Below, one piece after another: positions 1 to 5,903 of a stretch of 8,117 nt of DNA; position 1 is the first letter of the stretch, and the number at the start of each line of letters is the position of its first letter. The position numbers and the translations under genes were made by a program. The stretch spans positions 1-8,117 of the forward strand of contig SLPX01000024.1 in NCBI GenBank assembly GCA_007131745.1, written 5' to 3'. Below the pieces are notes generated by a model, which was not told where the DNA came from, did not search any database, and saw only the letters and a program-made list of their open reading frames with translations. The DNA is from Myxococcales bacterium. Lineage in GTDB: Bacteria > Myxococcota > Polyangia > HGW-17 > SLPX01.

Positions 1-2
1 AC

Positions 3-497
3 TGTGCGGCTGATTGTCTTACCTTTGATGTTTCAGGCTGCGAATACTGCGGCGACGGTGAAGTCAACGGCCCGGAAGAATGTGACGGCGGAAACCTGGA
101 TGCAAAATCGTGCACCGACCTCGTTGGCTTTGACAGCGGAACACTGGCATGCAGCGGAGATTGCACCTTCGATACATCGGGTTGCGGCCAATGCGGCAAC
201 AATGTAATCGACGGCGACGAAGTCTGTGACGGCGCCGAACTCGGAGGCGCTACATGCGCGTCCGTGGATGCGATGTATCACGGCGGCACCCTCGCTTGCG
301 AGGCCGATTGCTCCGGTTTTGACACCACATTGTGCGAATACTGCGGCGACGGAATCAAAAACGGTCCCGAGGATTGCGATGGAGGGGATTGGGGAGCAGT
401 AACCGGGTGCGCTGACCTGGACGGATTCAGCGGGGGAGACCTTTCCTGCGATCCCGCCACATGCACCTTCGACACCTCGGGTTGCACCCCCGATTGA
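3..497 (+). CDS. Cysteine-rich disulfide-repeat secreted protein (3' part)
   Basis: The frame is open from the left edge to the TGA at 495-497, so the N-terminus (presumably with a signal peptide) lies outside the window. The visible 164 residues are one partial and three full repeats of 48-50 residues. Each starts with Q/Y-C-G-(D/N)-x-x-x-x-G-x-E-x-C-D-G, has a middle Cys, and ends in C-(S/T)-x-F-D-T-x-x-C. This matches the myxobacterial cysteine-rich repeat (DUF4215 / myxo disulfide repeat) found in exported proteins of Myxococcota and relatives. The even cysteine spacing suggests intra-repeat disulfides outside the cytoplasm, and the Asp/Gly/Asn-rich CDGG segments could bind calcium (inference). 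The protein ends just after the last repeat (CTPD), with no MYXO-CTERM-like sorting tail or membrane anchor. Substrate and role are unknown; a surface or adhesive role is possible but not shown. Confidence 0.85.
   Translation, partial: CAADCLTFDVSGCEYCGDGEVNGPEECDGGNLDAKSCTDLVGFDSGTLACSGDCTFDTSGCGQCGNNVIDGDEVCDGAELGGATCASVDAMYHGGTLACEADCSGFDTTLCEYCGDGIKNGPEDCDGGDWGAVTGCADLDGFSGGDLSCDPATCTFDTSGCTPD
42..485 (+). repeat. Three tandem coding repeats of the Cys-rich protein
   Basis: Units lie at 42-185 (48 codons), 186-335 (50 codons) and 336-485 (50 codons), after the end of an earlier unit at 3-41. Units 1 and 3 share an identical 17-base opening (at 42 and 336), and their last 24 bases (162-185 and 462-485) differ at only two positions. 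Unit 2 is more diverged, with GQCGNN in place of EYCGDG and DCSGFDTTLC in place of CTFDTSGC. Such arrays often grow or shrink by recombination, so repeat number may vary between strains (inference). Confidence 0.85.
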
Positions 498-521
498 GCT
501 GTTCATCCTTCACCCATTAAC

Positions 522-549
522 TTGACTCATGGGGCTGATGCCTGATATT
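522..549 (+). promoter_or_regulatory. Possible sigma-70-like promoter for the 614 lipoprotein gene
   Basis: TTGACT at 522-527 matches five of six bases of the -35 consensus. GATATT at 544-549, after a 16-base spacer, matches four of six bases of the -10 consensus. It sits in the only sizeable gap (498-613) before the lipoprotein gene, where a promoter would be expected after the upstream gene ends. The match is modest and no transcript data are available. Confidence 0.3.
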
Positions 550-558
550 CATTCAAAC

Positions 559-594
559 ATGTCCGGGCGAACGGAAATGAGATTCGTCCGGCAT
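559..594. repeat. Imperfect inverted repeat before the lipoprotein RBS
   Basis: Left arm 559-571 and right arm 583-594 pair over 12 positions. There is one bulged base (T562) and one G-T wobble (567/587), around an 11-base loop (572-582). The structure ends 7 bases before the Shine-Dalgarno of the gene at 614. No T-run follows the right arm, so it does not look like a standard intrinsic terminator for the upstream gene. A 5'-UTR hairpin or a protein-binding operator are both possible. Confidence 0.5.
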
Positions 595-601
595 CATTTA
601 C

Positions 602-607
602 AAGGAG
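602..607 (+). promoter_or_regulatory. Ribosome binding site for the 614 lipoprotein
   Basis: AAGGAG lies 6 bases before the ATG at 614. It favours this start over the in-frame ATG at 632, which has no such site. Confidence 0.75.
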
Positions 608-613
608 CGTAAA

Positions 614-1231
614 ATGACCGCCAAAAAAATCATGAAAACACTTTTGGTGTTATTGCCGTGTTTCGCGTTTTTGCCCGGATGCAAAAAAGGAAAAAGAGTC
701 TACACTATCCCCGATGTGCAAAATGAAATCATGGCAAGCATCCGCGAGGCCGACCATCATCGTGGCAAGGGGGATCTGGAAAGAGCATCCAGAACCCTGC
801 TACGAACAGGGGAAAGGATTTTGAAGACATACCCCCGCGATACATTGACATTCAGTACGGTTAAGCGATTCCTGGACACCTCGGTCAGAATCGGAAATCT
901 GTGCCTTGACAAGGGGCACATTCTCCACCAGGAAGCGGTATCGAACGAAATGTGGACCGCGGCGGGCAAGTACAAAGAGCAACATGCGAAACACCAAGAA
1001 CTGAATGCCGAGTTACGAAACCTTCTCCCTGAACTACAGAAAGCGGAAGTTTCCGCGAAAGCAAAGGCCGAAAGTGCAGCCGCCCCCGCAATGGAGGAAC
1101 CTCGACCCGGCTCCGATACCGACCCGGCCGATCCCGCCATGGCGCCCTCAACAACGGATGATCCCGCAGCGCCCGTCATCCCGACGGAACCCGGCGACGA
1201 TCTTCCCCCGATAGAAGACCCGGGAACCTGA
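614..1231 (+). CDS. Small lipoprotein with acidic proline-rich tail
   Basis: The product has 205 residues. The N-terminus is a lipoprotein signal peptide: positive residues (K4, K5, K8), a hydrophobic stretch 9-20, and a lipobox-like L20-P21-G22-C23, so C23 would be the lipidated residue. Pro at -2 is less usual. The mature start C-K-K lacks Asp at +2, so outer-membrane sorting is expected by the enterobacterial rule, which may not apply here. Residues 33-150 are charged, alanine/leucine-rich and probably helical; the stretch 42-105 could be TPR-like helical hairpins (inference). Residues 155-205 form a low-complexity Pro/Asp/Glu/Ala tail that is probably disordered. The next gene starts 11 bases after the stop, so the two are probably co-transcribed. 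I recognise no named family and assign no function beyond an envelope lipoprotein. Confidence 0.8.
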   Translation: MTAKKIMKTLLVLLPCFAFLPGCKKGKRVYTIPDVQNEIMASIREADHHRGKGDLERASRTLLRTGERILKTYPRDTLTFSTVKRFLDTSVRIGNLCLDKGHILHQEAVSNEMWTAAGKYKEQHAKHQELNAELRNLLPELQKAEVSAKAKAESAAAPAMEEPRPGSDTDPADPAMAPSTTDDPAAPVIPTEPGDDLPPIEDPGT

Positions 1232-1242
1232 TTCGCTTGTTC

Positions 1243-2301
1243 ATGCCCTGGAAAGATTATACACGAAAAACCGCAAACCATTGGGCCGCCAGGCTTGTTC
1301 TACCGGTCTTTTTGTTGGTTGCACTATCCAACAAAGCTCTGGCGGGTTATTGGATTGATGTTTGGGAGACAAGCCGAGCCGAAGAAGCCGCTCGGGTAGC
1401 CGGCGCAATAGATGAAAACTGGGCTGCAGGAGGCCGGCTCACACAGGTGCTCATCAGGAGAACCCGGGATAGAGGCTTTGATTCAGATTCTTACAAGATT
1501 TATGTAGGAGTCTATTCGGACATGGCTCAGGCGATCAAGGTGGCCATGCACATTCTGGACAAACAGCCGTGGCGATCAACGGGAGTTTTCTGTTCAGAAC
1601 TCCGGTTGATCGCCACGGGAAGTTTCGAGCCCATAGGTATAAAGTTTACGGACAAACTGGCCGACGCTCTCAAACCCGACAAGAAAAGTTCTTTTCCGTA
1701 CCTGGCTGAAGCCTTGACCGCTGCAGGTTTCGGTTTTCGGGAACCATCCTCGGCCATACCCGACATGGTAACATCAAACGCCCAAATAAAGGCGTGGGAT
1801 CGGGTTCTTGTGCTGGAAGAGAGATCGGTATGCGGTGAAACAAGGCGGATCGTGGGAGGATCGCCCCCCCGGAGTCCCGGTTCAAAAGGACCTCCCGGAC
1901 CTCCTGTGGTTCACGAAAAAGGTGAAAGGTGCACGAGGTGGCTTTATGTAATAACTGAAAACCCACTCGCCCTTGCATGGTTTCCCGCTGCAAATCTGGC
2001 CAAAACCGAAAACTATAAGAAGGCTCGTGCCCAAAGCCGTTGGGGACCTGTCGACTTTCTTTATCAATTGAACCGGATAGGCAAAAGCCCCTCGGGAATC
2101 ATTTACCAAGGTGTATTCCGAACAGGGGCGTTTGCTCCGGTAATCGAGAGAATCGTCGTACCAGCGCGGTACCCCGAACCTCACAGGCTCGTCCATGACG
2201 AACTGGGATTCGCCGTGTATGAAGGCAAGGGGCGGGTGCTTCAACGCCTCACGATCAATCCTCCTCCTCCGGGAATCTCGCCCATATGGCGTAAGCAGTA
2301 G
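1243..2301 (+). CDS. Secreted protein with SPOR-like and SH3-like segments
   Basis: The product has 352 residues from ATG 1243; a TTG at 1237 would add two. No clear Shine-Dalgarno is seen, so translation may be coupled to the lipoprotein ending at 1231. The signal peptide has K4/R8/K9/R17, a hydrophobic core 18-29 and an A32-L33-A34 cleavage site, giving a mature start at G35. Residues 36-108 follow a SPOR-like pattern: a strand (YWIDVW), a helix rich in Ala/Glu, then 'YKIYVGVYSDMAQAIKVA', resembling the 'V.VG.fs....A' signature of peptidoglycan-binding SPOR domains. Residues 186-252 resemble a bacterial SH3 fold ('WDRVLVL' then 'RWLYVITENPLALAWFPAANL'), interrupted by a Pro/Gly-rich loop between C197 and C230. 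Both domain calls are inference from pattern only. A periplasmic cell-wall or envelope role fits. A large palindrome lies within the gene at 1567-1618. Confidence 0.72.
   Translation: MPWKDYTRKTANHWAARLVLPVFLLVALSNKALAGYWIDVWETSRAEEAARVAGAIDENWAAGGRLTQVLIRRTRDRGFDSDSYKIYVGVYSDMAQAIKVAMHILDKQPWRSTGVFCSELRLIATGSFEPIGIKFTDKLADALKPDKKSSFPYLAEALTAAGFGFREPSSAIPDMVTSNAQIKAWDRVLVLEERSVCGETRRIVGGSPPRSPGSKGPPGPPVVHEKGERCTRWLYVITENPLALAWFPAANLAKTENYKKARAQSRWGPVDFLYQLNRIGKSPSGIIYQGVFRTGAFAPVIERIVVPARYPEPHRLVHDELGFAVYEGKGRVLQRLTINPPPPGISPIWRKQ
1567..1618. repeat. Large inverted repeat inside a coding region
   Basis: The outer arms 1567-1580 and 1605-1618 are perfect 14-base reverse complements (left CCGTGGCGATCAAC). 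After one G/G mismatch (1581/1604), GGAGTT at 1582-1587 pairs with AACTCC at 1598-1603, leaving a 10-base loop (1588-1597). It is read in frame as 18 residues (codons 109-126) just after the SPOR-like segment. No T-run follows, so it is not an intrinsic terminator. I did not see a second copy in the window. A rough estimate (about 8,000 positions times some 60 loop lengths over 4 to the 14th) gives well under 0.01 expected by chance for the outer stem alone. Confidence 0.85.
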
Positions 2302-2392
2302 AAACCCTGCTTCACTTTCATTTCTTTTGGGGCAACTTTCGCTTGTCTTTTCCGATAACCGGGAAAACAACCCGAGGGCGACAGCCCGGAAC

Positions 2393-2399
2393 AAGGAAG
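2393..2399 (+). promoter_or_regulatory. Ribosome binding site for dprA
   Basis: AAGGAAG lies 5 bases before ATG 2405. It selects this start although the frame stays open upstream to 2195, inside the previous gene. Confidence 0.7.
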
Positions 2400-2404
2400 T
2401 TTCG

Positions 2405-3511
2405 ATGCACAAAAACGAGTTCCTGGCCCGAATCCGTCTCGGCCTTGCAAAGGGGATCGGGCCGAAACAATTCCACAATCTCCTGGTGCAATGGTCCACG
2501 GCAGAAAAGATCCTGCAAGTTCCGCGATTCATGCTCGCATTGACATTGTCCCCTGAAGCCATCCAAAACCTGTTGTGCACAGAATCCGAAAAACAAGCCA
2601 AGGAGGAAATCCGGAAAACCACTGCTCTCGGCGCGGCAATCATCCCGTTCGGCCATTCACAATACCCGGACTCACTCGCCGAGGCACCATGCCCCCCGCC
2701 CCTCCTTTGGTGTGCGGGCAAAATGGATGTTGTACCCGGAATAGCGCTTGTGGGAAAAAGGGCTGCATCCGGAGACGCAGTCAACACAGCTCGCAAAACA
2801 GCACAAACTCTGGCCCAAAAAGGTTTCACAGTAATCTCAGGCGGAGCTTACGGAATCGATGCTGCCGCGCACGCTGGATGTTTGGACGCAGGCGGTCCTA
2901 CAATCTGCGTCCTCGGCTCCAGCCTGGATAGGCCGTATCCTGCGAGAAACCTGGACCTGTTCAAAGAAGCGGTCAACAGCGGAGGCGCGGTGATCAGCCA
3001 CCTCAGACTTGGTACCGAACCTCATAGAGGGTGTTTTCTCCAAAGAAACCGTATTATTGCAGCCCTGTCGCGCGGCGTCTGCGTTGTTGAAGCAGGACTT
3101 CGTTCGGGCGCCAAGAACACGGCGGCCCATGCAAAATCCCTCAAAATACCCGTAATGGCTTTTCCCGGATCTCCGGGAACGATGCAACTCCTGGCCGACG
3201 GCGCTTACCGGGTGGAAAATGCACGTCAAATCCTGGATGTCGTCGTGAGCAACAAGGGAGAGCGCGGGGTAGAAGCTCCGGATAACCTCGACGAGAACCT
3301 GAGCAGGTTGCTCTGTGCCGCGGCGGTTCCCGGTGGGCGGACTCCGGACGATCTTGGAACCCTTTGCGGGATGTCTCCAGCTCAAACGCTGTCAAGGTTG
3401 ACAGTGCTGGAAATGGAAGAATTAATTCTCCGCCTCCCGGGAAACCGATACGCGGCAGTGCATAACCCATCATCTCCAACCAAAAATAAAATTGGGGGGT
3501 TGACAGAATGA
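2405..3511 (+). CDS. dprA: DNA-processing protein DprA (Smf)
   Basis: The product has 368 residues, a usual length. DprA binds incoming single-stranded DNA in the cytoplasm and loads RecA during natural transformation. The N-terminal part (1-60) has a helix-hairpin-helix-like 'GLAKGIGPKQFHNLL'. The Rossmann-like core (about 100-280) shows 'IALVGKRAAS' (113-122), 'ISGGAYGIDAAAH' (144-156), 'VLGSSLDRPYPARN' (169-182), 'RNRIIAALSRGVCVVEA' (214-230) and 'AFPG' (252-255). A C-terminal winged-helix-like region (about 295-350) follows. Several consensus positions differ: VGKR for VGSR, H199 where Glu of 'SE' is usual, FLQRN for FPxRN, and a shortened loop after F253-P254-G255. The start rests on the ribosome binding site and on the family N-terminus. 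A pyrimidine-rich stretch and small alternative hairpins lie in the 103-base gap before it. topA follows 43 bases downstream, a common pairing. The gene is present in many non-competent bacteria, so competence itself is not shown. Confidence 0.93.
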   Translation: MHKNEFLARIRLGLAKGIGPKQFHNLLVQWSTAEKILQVPRFMLALTLSPEAIQNLLCTESEKQAKEEIRKTTALGAAIIPFGHSQYPDSLAEAPCPPPLLWCAGKMDVVPGIALVGKRAASGDAVNTARKTAQTLAQKGFTVISGGAYGIDAAAHAGCLDAGGPTICVLGSSLDRPYPARNLDLFKEAVNSGGAVISHLRLGTEPHRGCFLQRNRIIAALSRGVCVVEAGLRSGAKNTAAHAKSLKIPVMAFPGSPGTMQLLADGAYRVENARQILDVVVSNKGERGVEAPDNLDENLSRLLCAAAVPGGRTPDDLGTLCGMSPAQTLSRLTVLEMEELILRLPGNRYAAVHNPSSPTKNKIGGLTE

Positions 3512-3529
3512 AAAGAGCAGACCATCAAC

Positions 3530-3534
3530 AGGAG
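3530..3534 (+). promoter_or_regulatory. Ribosome binding site for the mini-ORF before topA
   Basis: AGGAG lies 6 bases before the ATG at 3541, which opens a six-codon ORF rather than topA. It is a better Shine-Dalgarno than the one directly before the topA start. Confidence 0.5.
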
Positions 3535-3540
3535 ATCTAA

Positions 3541-3561
3541 ATGGATGGAGCAATATGCTGA
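3541..3561 (+). CDS. Putative six-codon leader ORF overlapping topA start
   Basis: ATG 3541 to TGA 3559-3561 encodes MDGAIC. It has a well-spaced AGGAG upstream, and its stop falls 4 bases into topA, so ribosomes finishing it would be positioned on the topA ATG at 3555. That is the geometry of termination-reinitiation coupling. The topA Shine-Dalgarno (3547-3550) is inside this ORF. It could equally be a chance ATG in a short spacer; nothing in the peptide (no codon run) points to attenuation. Confidence 0.3.
   Translation: MDGAIC
3547..3550 (+). promoter_or_regulatory. Short ribosome binding site for topA
   Basis: GGAG lies 4 bases before ATG 3555. The spacing is tight and the core short. 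The start is otherwise fixed by the conserved TOPRIM beginning (LIIVESPAKA at residues 4-13). Confidence 0.45.
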
Positions 3562-5903
3562 ACTTGATTATTGTTGAATCACCTGCAAAGGCGCGCACGA
3601 TCGGAAAATATCTCGGCAAAGACTACGAGGTAAAAGCATCTGTGGGCCATGTGAAGGACTTACCAAAAAAAGACCTGGGTGTAGACGTAGACGACGGGTT
3701 CGCTCCCACTTACGTGACCATAAGGGGAAAAAAGAAAGTCATCCAGGATATCTGCAAAGCTTCGAAGAAAGCTGAAAACATTTTTCTCGCCCCCGACCCC
3801 GACAGGGAAGGCGAAGCCATAGCCTGGCATATCGCCCGGGAAATCGAGAAGGTCAATCAAAACGTGTACAGGGTGCTTTTCAACGAGATTACAAAGAAAG
3901 GCGTTGCACGCGGTTTATCGGAACCCAGAAAACTCGACAAAAACAAGTTCGAATCCCAGCAAGCGCGCAGGATCCTGGATCGCCTGGTCGGGTACCAGAT
4001 AAGTCCTCTTCTCTGGAAAAACGTCAAACGAGGACTCAGCGCGGGCCGCGTGCAATCCGTTGCCGTCAGGATCATCGTTGAAAGAGAAAAAGCGATAAAC
4101 GCGTTCACACCGGAAGAGTATTGGAACATCTCCAGTGAACTCCTGACGGCCCGTGATGAACTGTTCGAGGCAAAACTAGTCAAGATCGAAGGTAAAAAAG
4201 CCGTTGTACCGAACAAGGAAACCGCGGACTTGCTGGTAAAAGAACTGGAAAGCAACCCTTACAAGGTTCAATCAATCAAAAAAAGCGGCAAAACCCGCCG
4301 CGCTCCGGCGCCTTTTATTACCTCAAAGCTTCAGCAAGAAGCCGCGCGCCGCTACAGGATGCCTCCCAAGTTGACGATGTCCCTTGCCCAGAGACTCTAC
4401 GAAGGGGTCGACCTGGGAGGTTCGGAAGGCACGGAAGGCTTGATCACCTACATGAGAACCGACTCGACGCGGATCTCGGAAGACGCCCTCACGGATGTTC
4501 GGGCTTTCATAAAAGAACGTTATGGAGAGAATTTCCTGCCTTCCGCTCCGATCCGGTACAAGAACAAGAAAGGATCCCAGGACGCTCATGAAGCCATCAG
4601 GCCCACATCCTCTTCCCTGGACCCTGAAACCGTCAGAAAACGTCTTATCACACCACTTGAAATAAAACTCAACAGTGCGTCGCCGGACAAGGCTGGAGCA
4701 ATCCGGCGGAATCTAAAGGAACGAAAAAACCTGGCCGACATATATGAACTCATCTGGAAAAGGTTCGTAGCGTCCCAGATGAAGCCCGCGCTATACGACC
4801 AGACAACCGCGGAAATAGCATGTGCGCGCCTGGGCCTCAGGGCCCAAGGGACAATCATGCGGTTTCCCGGATACACCGCGGTCTACGAAGAAAGCCGTGA
4901 CGAGGACGCGGAAAACAACAAGGAAGGCGCCAAACTTCCCGAACTGCAAGAAGACGCGGAATTGAACCTGAAAAAGGTCAACTCTCTTCAAAAGTTTACT
5001 CAACCTCCGCCCAGGTTCACCGAGGCGACACTCGTAAAGGAACTGGAAGAACAAGGAATCGGCCGGCCTTCCACCTATGCGGCGATCCTATCGACAATCC
5101 AGGATCGAAACTACGTGATCAAGGAACGCGGTCGGCTTCACCCGACAGAACTGGGTTCGCTGGTAACCGACCTGCTCGTGGAAAACTTCCCCGACATATT
5201 GAACACGGAATTCACTGCAAAAATGGAGAGCTATCTGGACCTTGTCGAAGAAGGGTCCAGCGACTGGCAGAAGACGCTCAGAGAATTTTACGAACCTTTC
5301 AAGAAAGACCTCGAAAAAGCGTCCGCGTCCATGAAGAACCTGAAACGGCAGATGATTCCGACAGAACACAAATGCGACAAATGCGGCGCCGCCATGGTCA
5401 TCCGCTGGGGAAAAAACGGCGAATTCCTGGCGTGTTCAAGTTGGCCGGATTGCCGGAACAGCAGTGAATTCGAACGTCTCCCCGATGGGAAAATCGAGAT
5501 CAAGGAACAGGAAAAAACAGATCAAAAATGCGATGAATGCAGCGCGGCTCTGGTTATCCGGAACGGCCGCTACGGGGAGTTTTTGTCATGCAGTCGATAT
5601 CCCGACTGCAAGTTCACCAAGCCGCTTACCCTTGGCATATCCTGTCCACGTGAGGGATGCGACGGTGAAATTTTGAAAAAGCGAGCGCGCAAGAAAAGCA
5701 GGGTTTTCTACGGATGCTCCAATTACTCTAAAACCAAATGCAACCTGATTCTTTCGGATCGACCGGTCGACAAAGCCTGCCCTCAGTGCAACTACCCGCT
5801 GATGGTTTCAAAACAGTCAGCGCGTGGAGATTACCTTTTGTGCCCCGAGTGCAAAGGACGCGTGACAGAGGAACCTAGTTCACTTCCAAAATCCGGCAAA
5901 TAA
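3555..5903 (+). CDS. topA: DNA topoisomerase I (type IA), TopA
   Basis: The product has 782 residues. It relaxes negatively supercoiled DNA by cutting one strand through a 5'-phosphotyrosine, acting on the nucleoid. The TOPRIM domain (1-115) begins 'LIIVESPAKARTIGKYLG' with E8 and carries the metal-binding D81-x-D83-x-E85. The core (about 130-590) has 'RRILDRLVGYQISPLLW', 'LSAGRVQSVAVRIIVERE', the catalytic Y299 in 'GLITYMRTDSTRIS' with R301, and H345 in 'DAHEAIRP', then 'GIGRPSTYA' (501-509). Four C-terminal four-Cys zinc motifs follow: C607/610/627/633, C659/662/679/685, C697/702/721/729 and C742/745/763/766. The family has a variable number. About 25 extra charged residues lie between 'RPT' (349-351) and 'YELIWKRF' (397-404). 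The gene follows dprA, probably in one transcript, and its end overlaps the opposing gene by 29 bases. All catalytic residues I can check are present. Confidence 0.97.
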   Translation: MLNLIIVESPAKARTIGKYLGKDYEVKASVGHVKDLPKKDLGVDVDDGFAPTYVTIRGKKKVIQDICKASKKAENIFLAPDPDREGEAIAWHIAREIEKVNQNVYRVLFNEITKKGVARGLSEPRKLDKNKFESQQARRILDRLVGYQISPLLWKNVKRGLSAGRVQSVAVRIIVEREKAINAFTPEEYWNISSELLTARDELFEAKLVKIEGKKAVVPNKETADLLVKELESNPYKVQSIKKSGKTRRAPAPFITSKLQQEAARRYRMPPKLTMSLAQRLYEGVDLGGSEGTEGLITYMRTDSTRISEDALTDVRAFIKERYGENFLPSAPIRYKNKKGSQDAHEAIRPTSSSLDPETVRKRLITPLEIKLNSASPDKAGAIRRNLKERKNLADIYELIWKRFVASQMKPALYDQTTAEIACARLGLRAQGTIMRFPGYTAVYEESRDEDAENNKEGAKLPELQEDAELNLKKVNSLQKFTQPPPRFTEATLVKELEEQGIGRPSTYAAILSTIQDRNYVIKERGRLHPTELGSLVTDLLVENFPDILNTEFTAKMESYLDLVEEGSSDWQKTLREFYEPFKKDLEKASASMKNLKRQMIPTEHKCDKCGAAMVIRWGKNGEFLACSSWPDCRNSSEFERLPDGKIEIKEQEKTDQKCDECSAALVIRNGRYGEFLSCSRYPDCKFTKPLTLGISCPREGCDGEILKKRARKKSRVFYGCSNYSKTKCNLILSDRPVDKACPQCNYPLMVSKQSARGDYLLCPECKGRVTEEPSSLPKSGK

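Noticed and set aside
33..506. Minus-strand open frame of 157 codons opposite the Cys-rich repeats
   Set aside because: It is the shadow of the repeat coding frame, and its Ala/Val-rich repeats mirror the plus-strand repeats.
529..612. 27-codon ORF (ATG 529 to TAA 610-612) ending one base before the lipoprotein start
   Set aside because: No Shine-Dalgarno before 529 or the internal ATGs, no recognisable peptide features, and it runs through the inverted repeat and the next gene's ribosome binding site. Most likely non-coding leader.
1043..1056. GCGGAA-GT-TTCCGC palindrome in the lipoprotein gene
   Set aside because: Short, with a two-base centre and no association with a start, stop or promoter; consistent with chance.
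1567..1618. Integron attC site or intrinsic terminator as the explanation of the large palindrome
   Set aside because: The arms do not fit the RYYYAAC/GTTRRRY core sites, no integrase or cassette layout is near, and there is no T-run after the stem.
1882..2829. Long minus-strand open frame of 315 codons
   Set aside because: It lies antisense to the well-supported 1243-2301 gene and dprA, shows no domain or ribosome binding site, and has an improbable composition.
3500..3505. Perfect TTGACA at the 3' end of dprA as a topA promoter
   Set aside because: No acceptable -10 element at 16-18 bases downstream; it is also within dprA coding sequence.
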